A stretch of DNA of 64,000 nt from Mesostigma viride. Taxonomy: Eukaryota > Streptophyta > Mesostigmatophyceae > Mesostigmatales > Mesostigmataceae. The notes below the pieces were generated by a model that was not told where the DNA came from, did no database searches, and worked only from the letters and a program-made list of their open reading frames with translations. Positions 48,301-58,509 of the stretch are shown in pieces. Where the stretch lies: NCBI GenBank assembly GCA_009746045.1, contig RPFO01000104.1, forward strand, positions 5,586,395-5,650,394. The letters are read 5' to 3'. The translations under genes were made by a program, and so were the position numbers. Each line of letters begins with the position of its first letter. Position 1 is the first letter of the stretch.

Positions 48301-49597
48301 GTACTGTACGTTACAATTCGACACTACACTACACCATGGGATACTATACTAAACAATTCTGGTATGTGTACTATACTATACTCCTCCCCCCACGCACCGA
48401 CTTCATCTCGTCACCGCCCGCGCCCTCGGTCATCTCCTTGCGCCTGCGGACGGACAAGGCGTTGCACCAAAGAAGGAATGAAGGAATGGTTTAGTGACCG
48501 AATGAATTAATGGATGGATGGGTGAATGAATGAAGGGATGATTCAATGAATGTATGGATGAATGAAATAAGGAGGGAATGAATGGATGAGTACTCATATG
48601 ATACAACAAGCGAATGAATGAAGGAGTGAATAGATCCATGGGTCAACAGGTTGCACGTCCAGGGTTGCAGGCCACGCTGCAGACCACACGTCGAATCAAA
48701 CTGAAAGTAGATATGGGCCAGGGATTGTGTGCATGTAGTGGCGTAGCGGTGGTTTGCGGCACTATTATTCATGCAGACTTGACAGAATATCTGACATTAC
48801 GAATGCCTGTTATGACGAGGTGTCATCATCCGTGCTGGCATCGCCATTTCTGGCAGTTCTATTGTTGCGGTGGTTGCATGGGGACAGGCAGGTAAGCCCT
48901 ATGCGTTTTGCATGGACCTATCTGCTTTTCCTGCATTGCCATGTACACGCCAGAGTGCTGCTTGATATCTACTGACCAATGTACATTGTCATCGGCTGCA
49001 GCAAGTCCGTGTTTTGAGGCTATTAGAAAGCCAAGCAGAATTGGATGCGTTCAAATGATGTTTACATGTACGAGACCCGACGTGCCTAGTGCGTTGGCAT
49101 CCATGCTTGCACGGAAGGCCCGCATACGCACGTCTGGAAGTACACATTTTAGAAAATCCCCTCAATATTTTATTGAAAATGCGTTTGTGTCATAAGCAGG
49201 TGCCGGAAGGAGTCGGAAATTACGCGTAACAGCCTTGTAACAGCAGCGAAACTTGCCTGCGCTCCGGGTCTGTGACAACGGCGGCAACCGCCGCCGCAGC
49301 ACCCAGCCCTGCAATCGCAGCTGCAGTCGACGTGACGTCTCCGCCCAACACTTCCGCGATTTGAGCGACGTTTTCTGCTGCAAAAGCGGCACTCGCTGGC
49401 ACGATGGAGGCGGCGCATCCGATGGCAGCAGCAGCCTTAGCACGGTTTGACGCCATCGCTACGGTTGTGCACCTCTTTGAGCCCTGTGGTGCTGGCTGTG
49501 AAGCACGCAGAATGTTAACGCCATGCCGCGGTCGCAGAGTCAGACCGGAAATATCCCCTGAGAGCGCGACCGAGGGACGGGCCAGAAACGTTGCCAT
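39357..49597 (-). CDS. CHLM: Mg-protoporphyrin IX O-methyltransferase, chloroplast (11 exons)
   Basis: Transfers a methyl group from S-adenosylmethionine to Mg-protoporphyrin IX, giving its 13-monomethyl ester, the step after Mg-chelatase in chlorophyll synthesis; acts at chloroplast membranes. Exons, 5' to 3': 49597-49257, 48443-48398, 47310-47230, 46585-46547, 45656-45583, 44567-44504, 43507-43396, 42038-42004, 41282-41184, 40217-40134, 39440-39357. They total 1059 nt (352 residues plus TAA), phases consistent. Residues 1-113 form a transit-peptide-like head with two hydrophobic alanine-rich stretches. The methyltransferase follows: WKKIYGDTDDVNKVQ, SAM motif I CDAGCGTGS at 186-194, VVCLDVFIHYDQ, then IGELFPGPSKATRAYLHAEA and the C-terminal KFYFSRLLEAIPA. 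The family usually has about 310-330 residues; the excess is at the N-terminus. The first ATG is 49597; a GTG three codons upstream was not used. Intron 1 has a GC donor (AG|GCAAGT). Confidence 0.95.
42266..42367. repeat. Tandem duplication carrying MITE ends, CHLM intron 7
   Basis: Two copies of about 57 bp. Each contains GATACGCGACCACG, TATCAATGAGACAACCA (the inverted-repeat end of the MITE at 16600-16754) and GTGGTATGGTTCCTGCAGAG. Confidence 0.75.
42911..43069. mobile_element. Fold-back MITE, copy 2 (CHLM intron 7)
   Basis: Imperfect inverted ends of about 28 bp: TAGTTAGTCATAAATAGTGG at the left, and a right end whose complement begins TCAGTTAGTCGTGAATATTG. The interior is self-complementary (CCAATATCTACCC / GGGTAAATATTGG) and shares TTAGAGCCGAGCGGC with 19463-19592. 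Confidence 0.75.
43115..43258. repeat. 45-bp tandem repeat, 3 copies, CHLM intron 7
   Basis: Units share AATGGACAGCCTACCTGATT followed by TAGTCCGTCACTAACC; a small number of substitutions separate them. Confidence 0.85.
44371..44474. repeat. 58-bp tandem duplication, CHLM intron 6
   Basis: Two copies of GTGGGTGCCCATCGTGCTCT and TTACTAGCACACCACACCAT, identical apart from the spacer. The second copy ends about 30 bp from the exon 6 donor. Confidence 0.85.
44561..44722 (-). repeat. Tandem copies of the CHLM exon 6 acceptor edge, intron 5
   Basis: The exon 6 start with its acceptor (CCACAG|CCTGTCCATC) recurs in the intron at 44625-44650 (same CACAG|CCTGTCCATC) and, less exactly, at 44706-44721 (GCAG|CCTGTCC). 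Spacings are 67 and about 84 bp. Confidence 0.75.
48480..48640. repeat. GAATGAAT-type degenerate microsatellite, CHLM intron 2 edge
   Basis: About 150 bp of GAATGAAT, GGATGGAT and related tetramers, lying in CHLM intron 1 just upstream of exon 2. Confidence 0.8.
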
Positions 49598-50449
49598 GTT
49601 AGCCACTTTTAGGCAGGACGCTCTAGTTTGGTCTGCCTAGCAATAACGATTGAAGAAGGCAGTGGTCGTCTCGAAAACCTTGCCGACTACTGAGGTTCGC
49701 TCGGCTGAAAGCTTACGAAAATTCTGCGAGCTAATCCTGATCCGACACTATCCGTGTCGTGGCAAATCCGTGGCAACTGGCAACAAGCCGGGCACGCACA
49801 ACAATGGGTGAAGGCGCATACACTGTACATACGGGCTACGGTAACTCTCAAGCAAGAAAATTTCCACCTCAAGCCAGGCTCAAGCCCAGGCTTGAGCCTG
49901 CCTCAAAGATTTGCCGCAAACTTTTCATGCTTGAAACTTGAACCCTGCTTATAATAAAAACAACATTGTGCATGCATTGTGTGGTAACTGGTACAGCAGG
50001 CAGTGTAAATTTTATGACAAGGTAAAGGTTTCTTCGTTTCCACTTTCCTCCCTCATGAGCGTCAGCCTGCGCCATCCCGCCATCCCGCCAGCCCGCCAGC
50101 CCGCCAGCCCGCCAGCCCGCCAGCCCGCCAGCCCGCCAGCCCGCCAGCCCGCCAGCCCTCAAGCCCTCCAGCCCTCCAGCCATCCAGCCCGCCAGCCCGC
50201 CAGCCCGCCTAGCACTCGCGCTGCACCCCTCCCCCGGGCCCCGAGGCCCCCATGGCCCCACCCCCACCCGCGCCGTGCGAGCGGCCGCCCTTATAAAAAG
50301 TTATCCGGCTTCCTCCACCGCCGGAAAGGTGGCACCAGCGTTGGTCGGCGGGGTTCCCCGCAGTGATTTCGGTGGCGCCACCGCCATTGTTCTCCTCCCT
50401 CCTTCGATCGGCCTTTACTACGTGTGTTATTGGTCGCGACAAGAGAAGA
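49598..50449. promoter_or_regulatory. Region upstream of CHLM, possibly a shared divergent promoter
   Basis: 5' flank of CHLM, and of the tentative plus-strand gene at 50450. It contains CAAGCC/GGCTTG inverted motifs at 49868-49905 and the tandem repeat at 50072-50210. No coding signal is recognised. Confidence 0.4.
50072..50210. repeat. 8-bp tandem repeat CCCGCCAG, about 17 copies
   Basis: Unit CCCGCCAG, with CCCTCCAG and CCATCCAG variants in the middle. A period of 8 rules out coding. Confidence 0.95.
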
Positions 50450-53275
50450 ATGGGAGCGGCGGCAATCGAGGACATAAACCAAGGTAAGAACGCCGTCTCG
50501 CCTGCCGTTACGTGGCCGTTTAACAAGTCGCAGTGCGTTGCAGACACTAGAATCTGTTGGTGCCTGCTGATACCCTATTGTGATGGTTTATCTTAATCAA
50601 GGGCTGTCCATCCGTTAGAAAAACTTTCCGTGCAACGTTAGACGAACTGTTTCTGATATTTTTTTCCCGGGTGGTTTGTTCTCATTACGATGTACTCTCC
50701 CTTATGAGTATTGCCGTCCCATAAACCACGTACATTAACGCTGTGCTAGGGTGAGGTGCAGCATAATAATGGATGGCTGTTATCTCAATGGTGCCTCTAC
50801 ATCCCAATGGAAGACTTTTGCTCGTTTCTACCGGCTAGTGGTACATGTCTCTTTCTCAGCCATATATCGTGTACGGTTGTGTCATTTGTCATAAATTATA
50901 GGCTGAAAGAGTGCGGCTTTGACGGGCTCACCAGTGCTCCATGGCTGGTGTCGTGCCGTGACTGATTGGCCTGCAGGTGACGGCTGCATCATGCAAGCAT
51001 TTGGCGACAGCCATTGTCAAGCAGGCGTGCTGGTATGTGGTAATACTTTTGATAGTGGGTTTGTTGTTAACGGAAGCAGTGGTTGGTGTCACGCAGTTCA
51101 CTTTCTTGAGTGTTGGAATCCCAAGTTATCGAATGATGAATTTCGAAGATATTCTTAGGACACCTTCTTACGTGGTAGGGGCAACCCTCACCATGGATGA
51201 GAGATTCTCTAATCTGACGATAACTTATGATGCACGACAATGAATGTTGGTACACCAGGATCTTGTATCATCTGACGGTTTAGGTAATGTAATGGCTTCG
51301 AGCCATGTGTGTCAATTGCTCTCTATGATGATCAAAATACTTTCGTTCTACCGAAAAATCCCAAAGGGATTTTGTGGAAACAACTGGAGACCTGAACTGA
51401 CGAGAGCACACAAACACGACCAGTTTTGTCTCACATCGTTCGATGTGAATAGACATCGTTTCTTGTCCGTATCATCTGTTTCAATCTGCATTTGTTTGTC
51501 CCAATAAATAGCGCTGTTTTAACATCAATTGAACTTTTATTTATATTTATAGCTTTTTGTCAGGGCAGCGGGTGCTCAAGGATGGTAATCTTTGAGACCA
51601 TAGTCTTTTGCATCTAACACGTGCAAAATGACAACAATGATGACTAATCGATAGGACTGAGGGTATCTGCTGCTTTTCAAAGAAGGATTTTCTGTGTTTC
51701 ATTTGCGTTTTCGCCGGTGTTATAGGAGCTGTATCCAAGATAACTGGTTGTGTTGTGCTCCAGGTGCGTCCCATGGGATGGCCCAATGATTTTCTTATTC
51801 ACCTTGGAGAACGGATAGTTGATGACGAAACTGCGCTTTGCGCATGTGATGAGGGCTATCCCTGTAGACCCCCCGGTGTGCTGTGCCGTTCGTGTAAAGC
51901 CAGCATCTGACATAAGTCTCCTGTGTCGTGGATTTGGGCTCTTTCGTGGCCTGTGCAAACATCGCAGGCCTGCTCCCAGCTGGTCTTCGGAAATCCCAGG
52001 CCTTTCTTCGTGGCATGCCAGGTGAGCAATCTATCTATTGTGAAGGTACTGGTGCTTTGTAGGCGGTGTCTCTTTTGGGTAGTTCACTGTTTATAGGTTT
52101 CGTTCTTTCTTCTTCTTATTCTTTCTAGTGTGTTTTGTTACTTAATGAGGCGATTTCAATGATGTATCAAACCATGCTAATTCTGATCCGCATGAAGACA
52201 CATTTAAAACCAAGATCTGTTCTGAGAAATCGCTGTGTGTGGATAGTATTTTGCCTGGTTTTCCACTTTCCCCCCCCTTTCAGCCGTGGTTTTTTTCTCC
52301 GTACGATGTACTCCGAACTGTGAGTACTGCCGTCCCATAAACCACATAAAGCAACGCTGTGCTAGGGTGAGGTGCAGGACTTTCGTATGACTGCAACCTC
52401 AATGGTGCCGCTACATTTTGCAATTACCTCCCCTCAGCCTTTTTCCTTTCCTTTCCAATACCCTTTTTTCTTAGAATGTTTCTTTTATTTTTTTGTCTTC
52501 TGAGATAATCATTTTCAGTGGGATGCTTCGCACCTTCACGTGGATTCTTACCTCTTTACATGAGGAGTGCAGGGTGGTGCTTGTGCTTGCATATGACCCA
52601 CCATACATGGGCGGGGAGGCTAAGCCTCCTTGACTCTGCCTGAGCAAAGAAACTGCCTGTGAAGAAAAAACTACCGACGTATCCTCCCTGAGCCCTTAAC
52701 CTCAGCGGATGTGACAATTCAATGACCAATCAGAGGCCATATATTGGAACTGGATGATGGGATTCGAAACATGCCATGGCGAGGGCGTTTTGTGCCCCCT
52801 TTTTTTGTGTGTGGTACTGCCTTTCGAGACATGTATTGATATGAAAATGCATGCGTCTTTGTTTTCTTTTCTTCTGGTTTCTGCATATGCTTGTCCACAT
52901 GCAGCTGCGTGTGGATGACTTTACTTCGAGCGCGAAGGTGCCCTGCAGGTCAGGCTGGAGTCAAGATTGGCTTTTTTTGCAACGAATGGGGGAAAACATG
53001 TAGCCAGTGGCAGTGCAGGGCGGATGATCCATTTTGTTTTACATTGTTTGGGGGTCTGTTTGGTGAGTGTCTGCATTTTTTGTTTTTAAGTGCGTTTGTT
53101 CTGAGTTTCCTGTTTTGTCCTGTCACGTTTTCATCTGGTGTCCTTGGTTGCTTTCGTGCTGTACACCTCACTGTTCATCACAATAACCTTTCATCACATG
53201 AGTTATTGCAGATCAGAACCTGTTCAGGGTCACAATTCATTCCCATGTCTTGAGTATGTAGAGCATCTTAAGTAG
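50450..53275 (+). CDS. Tentative five-exon gene, product unknown
   Basis: A model built only from splice signals and phase. Exons 50450-50483 (ATG, donor AAG|GTAAGA), 50977-51032 (acceptor CTGCAG, donor GTATGT), 51968-52021 (donor GTGAGC), 52905-52948 (acceptor ACATGCAG, donor GTCAGG) and 53212-53275 (acceptor TTGCAG, stop TAG). Lengths 34, 56, 54, 44 and 64 give one open frame of 83 codons. The predicted protein starts MGAAAIEDINQGDG and includes PRPFFVACQLRVDDFTSSAK. The third and fourth exons are GC-richer than the AT-rich DNA around them. I do not recognise the family. Exons 1 and 4 are the best supported; exon 5 is the weakest. The whole model could be a chance alignment of sites. Confidence 0.3.
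50680..50810 (+). repeat. Dispersed 130-bp repeat, copy 1
   Basis: Matches 52300-52420: both have GATGTACTC, CCGTCCCATAAACCAC, AACGCTGTGCTAGGGTGAGG and CTCAATGGTGCC. No ORF. The second copy lies 1.6 kb to the right in the same orientation. Confidence 0.8.
52300..52420 (+). repeat. Dispersed 130-bp repeat, copy 2
   Basis: Second copy of the 50680-50810 repeat, with more divergence in its last 40 bp. Confidence 0.8.
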
Positions 53276-53675
53276 CAGTGTGGCATCCTTTTTATTTTGG
53301 TTTAGGACTAAATGACGCCTGGGTAAGGTTCTTTTTTTTCTTGGGTAGATTTCAAGGGAATCACTTTTTCCTAAATTTGGGTGTGCTCAAAATGCATTGC
53401 CTTGTTTCCTGAGTAATTTGTTGCTGCCAGTCTGTGATGTCATTTGAAGGTGGTTATCATCGAATTGTGTGTGATTTATTTTTTCATACTCACTGTCTGA
53501 TTTTATGGTGTGAGACTCGCCATGTCATGATAATGCATGGTTAATTTTCTTTACTGGGTGAACATATGACGTAAAGAGGTTGGCTGAACTACGGATGTGG
53601 TTGTGCCCTGTTGCCTGACAAAGGGAGTCTGTCTATTATTTCATCAACAAACAATTCTACCGGTCATAACCAGCG
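53276..53675. other. AT-rich spacer, nothing recognised
   Basis: T-rich non-coding DNA right of the tentative gene. No repeat or ORF of note. Confidence 0.3.
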
Positions 53676-54480
53676 TATCAATGAGACAACCATCAGTGTA
53701 GGTAGACTATGAAACATCATTAGTGCACTGTTGATTAATTAATTAATGAATTAATAGACACGTGACTGCGACACGTGAGCATAAGTCTCGAACACGAGGG
53801 CAAGATAATGGCAGGCTCGAGCTACCATGGTCAGGATTCTTCCGATTTCTGGCCTGCGCTGGTTGTCTCCTTGATAAGTCCTCAGTGGGAGGGGAACATG
53901 GGATGGAATGGATTAATTAATTAATGAATTAGACTCGTGCTCCCGTTGGGGAGTCACGGAGCATTAACCCCGATGGATGGATGGGTGCAAACAGTCCTAC
54001 CGGTCTAATCTATCTACATTGGCTACATACTACATCTATCTAACAGCATTCTAACTACAACATCTATCTAGGCAGCCGCACGCTGCCCTAGGGGAGCTCT
54101 CTGGCGTGCCTCCCACGGGATTGCACACGCGGGCGCTTCCCCACTGGGGGGGGCTCGTTGTCCTCTATGACCTGGGCCCACTTGGCCTTGTCCATCATCT
54201 TCTTCCAAATCACGGAGAGGCCTAGGCCCCCCATGTCCATGGAATGGATAATGTAAGCTATCTAGGTCCTAGTTACAGGGGTGTGGGCACCGCGGCCCGA
54301 ATCGCTATGAATGGCATACGCGGTCACACGTGGAGCCCCCACAGACTTGGGGGTGGTCTCCTTCATCACAACTTGCCATTAAATTAAAATTAAATTATGA
54401 AATGCCTCCGTTGGGAGATCATGTACCACAAATTCCTTGATGGATGGGTGGAGTGGAAGGAGCCGCGTAATCGAACTAAA
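53676..54480 (-). mobile_element. Stack of LINE 3' ends (minus strand) with MITE pieces
   Basis: 53676-53692 is a MITE end (TATCAATGAGACAACCA). 53733-53787 is an (AATT)n tail plus the LINE 3' end that also occurs at 58490-58545 (GACACGTGACTGCG, GTGAGCATAAGTC). 53788-53876 is the right half of the MITE seen at 16664-16754, and it splits the LINE end: AAGTC is repeated on both sides. At 53913-54235 a second LINE 3' end has tail, hairpin CTCCC-GTTG-GGGAG and a C-terminal coding piece (IWKKMMDKAKWAQVIEDNE) of the kind that ends LINE ORF2. A third fragment at 54240-54420 matches 58580-58700 and carries its own hairpin (CTCC-GTTG-GGAG). Confidence 0.65.
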
Positions 54481-55042
54481 CCTAACTCTAAGCTATCTAG
54501 TCTACCATGGCTATACAACGAGCCACGAGGTAGCCATGGCTGACGGCGGAGTTAGCTCATAACTTTCACGTCTGAGCACCGAAGTTAGCCGTGAACAGCA
54601 CTATCGCTTCGTCTTTCTAAGACGCACATGCTGATATGATTTTCCGAATCTAAAACGCAATATATGACGAGCAAACGCCCCCCGAAGCAACGCAGTTTGG
54701 CGGATGCGCTCGGCCATGAAAATCCGTCTGCAGCTCAGGCTGCAGCTTTGCCCTCAGGTCCGGCAGGCAGCAGTGACACTAGTCGTGCACTGGTGGTCGC
54801 CCAGCAACCTCCCGGGCTCAACGCCTCGCCCTCAGCATCGCCTGACCCTAAACGCGCCCGACAAACAGGAGGGTCTTCACGCCCCTCAGAACCGCGCTTT
54901 CGGCCCCGGCCTTTCCAGGTCGATGATTACGACTGGGACAACATGTCTCCGACCGATGCTCTGACATGCATCTTCTTCGGGGAATAAGGCTTCGCTTTAC
55001 GACCTGTGCCTCCATCTCCACGACAAAAATCGCCTCCTCACC

Positions 55043-55053
55043 CCGAACGGCAT
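55043..55053. repeat. Target-site duplication, left copy, of element A2
   Basis: CCGAACGGCAT, repeated at 57058-57068. Removing A2 and one copy restores a continuous ORF1 frame. Confidence 0.9.
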
Positions 55054-57057
55054 TGAATTGAATTGAATTGAATTGTAACATAACTCCGTTGGGAGTATAT
55101 GTAGCACATAGCCCTTGAGAGGGGGCATATGGCCTATCATACATCCTAAGCTGCTTCCTGCAAGGGTGGGGATGTAAAGGACCCCTGCTCTAGGTGCACC
55201 AGGGCACCTGCACCCTCATGGTCTATCACGCTATGCCCGGGTAAGGGGGGGAGCATGCCTGTGAGGGGGAAGATCATCATGGCTATACAAAACTAGAGCG
55301 TGGCATCTCAGCAGAGAGCAACTCTCTGCATGGGCACAGCATAACTAAATAAAGCTAGGCATCATCTGGAGTGTGGCTCATCATAGGCACACATGTACAT
55401 GATTAAGTAAAGCGCGTGGCTTATAGCTGGGATAGTGCCTCTAGGAGGCGTACATGTACATGGCCACGGTCTATCTATTTTACACTACTACTGCTGTATT
55501 CCCCTAAGCTGGGGCGTCTGGAGTCGCTGGGGTCGCGGGGGTCGCCTGCCAGGGCTTGTGGCCGACGTAGATGGCCGCCCCCTTCCAGTACACCGGCTGC
55601 CCCGCCTTGGTCTGCCGGAGCTGGAGGTAGGTCGGCCATAGCTCCCGTCGCCGTTGTTGCTGCGCCAGGGTCAAGTCGTCATCAAGGGTGAAGAGAGTCT
55701 TCTCGAGCCGCTTGCGGCGTCTGAGAAAAGAAATCTTGTCCGCTGGGGTCTTAAAGGTGAGGAGGAGGAGCGGGGGCGGCCCTGCCTTACCCCGCGCGCG
55801 GGGAAGGCGGTGGGCGACCAGCTCGATCTCACCAGTAAGGCCCATGCGATCAAGGATTTCTCTCTCAAAAGCACGCGCAAGCTTCTCGGAATTCTCACCT
55901 TCCTCCATCTTGAGATTCTTGACAATGACGTTGAGGCTGCGCTTGGCAAGCTCGGCCTCCTCGCGGAGGTCAAGCGTCTGCCGCTGGAGCTGGGCTGCGA
56001 CGGCGAAGGTGGTGGAGGTGATGTCCGCCCAGGTCGTGATGGGAGGAGCATCGCCGGCCAGGCCAGCAGGGGCTGGCTTGGCGGCAATGTCCTTCACCAC
56101 CTGGGCGGTGAGGCCTGCGGTGTTCTGCAAGACCTCGATAGCGATGGCATTGTCCTTAAGACGCTGGTCGATGTCGCGGAGCTGGGCGGTGATGGCGTCG
56201 GAGGAGGGGGTGGTGGCGGTGGAGGAGGCGAGGAGGGTGGAGGTGGCGGTGGAGATGGTGGGGAGCTCAGCAGCCAGCGTGCCGCCCATTGCCGCCACAT
56301 CTGTGGCAAGGGGGGTCACGTGCTGCTCGAAAGCTTCCTTAAGGAGGGCGCGGATGGAGGATTCGGTCAAGGTGGTGGTGATGGGCTTGGGGGGCCAGAG
56401 CTCCCCGATGGAGCGTCCAAGGAGGGAGAAGAGGGCGTATATCTGCAGCCGGGGGCGGGGGCGGTGAAGATGTACTCGTATGGGCGATGCTGCTGCTGAG
56501 CATTGATGAGACGACCCTGATGGAAGAGCTGCTTGCACAGTTCAATAAGCGAGGCGGTGGATCCCCAGAACACGTAGTTCACGATGCGGTCTGCAGTGAG
56601 CTTGTCGAAAAAGCCGGGTTGGCTGGCGTCAAATTCGTCAAAAATCGGCTCGGCAGGGGCAGGGCGACTGCGCTTGGGTTCAGGCGACGCTGCTGGCGAG
56701 GCGAGCCCGAGAGGGGGCTGGGCGACCACTAGAGCTTGGCTAGTGGCGCCGCTGCCTTCTGGGCCGGTGGGCGAAGCTGCAGCCAGAGCTGCAGACGTAT
56801 TTTCATTGCCGAGCGCAGCCGCTAGGCTGCGTTGCGTTGTTGTGCGTTTGCTCGTCATAATAGCAGTTCGCGTAATAGCTGCAGGCTGGTCACAATACTG
56901 CGTTACAGCTGTAACCGTTTATAGTAGCAGATGCGCCTAGAAAAGATGCATCGGTTGCAAGCGGATCTGACGGAATTTGGGGCTCAGACGCGAAAGTTCT
57001 GAGCTCCGCCGTCAGCCATGGCTACCTCGTGGCTCGTTTGGAGGCTCTTTGGGCCAT
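55054..57057 (-). mobile_element. Complete ORF1-only retroelement A2 (2004 bp), nested in element B
   Basis: Minus strand, the same layout and almost the same length as A1 (2002 bp). The 5' end at 57057 has 22 extra bases before ACGAGCCACGAGGTAGCC. ORF1 is at 56858-55504 with one frameshift. The 3' hairpin ACTCC-GTTG-GGAGT is at 55083-55096 (plus-strand reading), and the tail is (AATTC)n at 55054-55075. It is flanked by an 11-bp perfect target duplication. No reverse transcriptase. Its 3'UTR is very close to that of A1. Confidence 0.9.
55504..56858 (-). pseudogene. ORF1 of element A2, one frameshift
   Basis: Matches the intact 469-residue ORF1 of A1 throughout: MTSKRTTTQRSLAAALGNEN at the start, LRDIDQRLKDNAIAIEVLQN in the middle, and DKISFLRRRKRLEKT with DDDLTLAQQQRRREL near the end. 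A single shift lies near 56450, where PYEYIFTAPAPG gives way to LQIYALFSLLGRS. The stop is at 55504-55506. Apart from that shift it could encode a full-length protein, so decay is recent. Confidence 0.8.
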
Positions 57058-58443
57058 CCGAACGGCATCCGCTGGGTTAACATCCACCTGCTTTTCGGGA
57101 CCACCCGCCCCGAACTCCAGCATACCCTTCTCAATTCCCTCCTCAAACGCTCCGATGGCGAGATCTGGGCTCCATCCATCTCCGCCCCCACACTCCGTTC
57201 CATCCTGACGGAAGCCTTCCAGCAGCACGTAACCCCCCTTGCTGCCGACATGTCAGCACTGGGCGGCACGATAGCTGCTGAGCTTCCTCACCTTTCCACC
57301 ACCGTCGCCTCCACCTCCACCGCCGTTTCCGCCTCCACCGCCGACATCAAAGCCCAGCTCCTCGACCTTGACAAACGCCTTCAAGCCACCGCCACCGCCC
57401 TTGAGTGCTTGCATGACACCGCCGGCCTCACCGCTCAGGCGGTGCAGGAAATCGCTGCCCAGCCGGCACCTGCTGGCCCGGCCAGTGATGTTCCCTCCAC
57501 CTGGGCGGACTTGCTTAAGCATCATACCACCTGGCACCACCTCCACCATCGCGGCACAACTCAAGCAACAAGCCCTCGACCTTCGCGAGGAGGCCGAGAT
57601 CGACAAGCGCAGCCACAATGTCATCGTCAAGCACCTCGACCAGCCGGCAGGTGAGACCCCGACGAGCCTTCTCACGGCACTTAAGCGCGACATTCTTGCC
57701 CCCATGCAACTCACTGGTGAGCTGGACATGTCGGCTGTCCGCCTAGTCCCCCGCGCGCGGGGTAAGGCTGGCCCGGCACCTGTGCTTCTCACCTTTAAGT
57801 ACATGGGGGACAAGCTGGCGTTCCTTAAATGCCGCAAGAAGCTCTCGGAGACTCGCTTCACGCTGGACGACGACTTGACCCTGGCCCAGCAACAGCGGCG
57901 ACGCGAGCTATGGCCGACCTACCTTCAGCTCCGGCAGCGCGCAGGGGGGAAGCCGGTGTACTGGAGGGGGGCGGTCATCCACGTTGACCACAAGCCCTGG
58001 CAGGCCCCTCCTGCCACCTCAGACTAGGGAACCTATACCAGTAGTGTAGATTATTCAGGCCTAGCCTAGCATGTGGCCCACGCGCACGTGCGCCCATAAT
58101 GGCCCCCATGGATGATGCCTTCAGTATTTAGCTACGCCATGCCTACAATGGGACCTCCCATGGATGTTGCATTAAGAATTTAGCCATGCTATGCCTATGC
58201 AGGGAGTTACTCTCTGCTGAGATGCCATGTGTACACCAGCTATAGCCTAGCCACATACCTTCCACCCCATATGTCATGCAGGCCTTCTAGGCCCTCTCCT
58301 CAAGCCCCCCCTGGGTGCCTGTGCTTGTTAAGGAGGCCGGCATGAACCATCATGGCGGTGCAGGTGCACCTTGTGCACCCAGAGCAGGTGATAGTTGTAC
58401 ATCCTCCACCTGCAGGTCGTAGCCCTGATTGTATGACAAACCC

Positions 58444-58509
58444 ATTAATTAATTAATTAATTAATTAATTAATTAATTAATTAATTAATTAATTAATTAA
58501 TTAATTAAT
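58444..58509. repeat. (ATTA)n microsatellite, 66 bp
   Basis: About 16 perfect tetramers. It is the poly-(TTAA) tail of the minus-strand reverse-transcriptase LINE, placed where the 3'UTR of element B was broken. Confidence 0.95.

Larger units (their letters stand above)
54664..58026 (+). pseudogene. ORF1 of element B, split and frameshifted
   Basis: Starts at 54664 (MTSKRPPKQRSLADALGHEN). A one-base shift near 54983 follows ALTCIFFG; the shifted frame continues ASLYDLCLHLHDKNRLLTPNG up to 55053. It resumes at 57069 after A2, directly in frame (IRWVNIHLLFGTTRPELQHT). A second frameshift lies near 57530. The RNA-binding half (LVPRARGKAGPAPVLLTFK, DKLAFLKCRKKLSETRF, DDDLTLAQQQRRREL) ends at a stop at 58025-58027. 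It belongs to the same subfamily as element 1 and cannot make a functional protein now. Confidence 0.8.
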
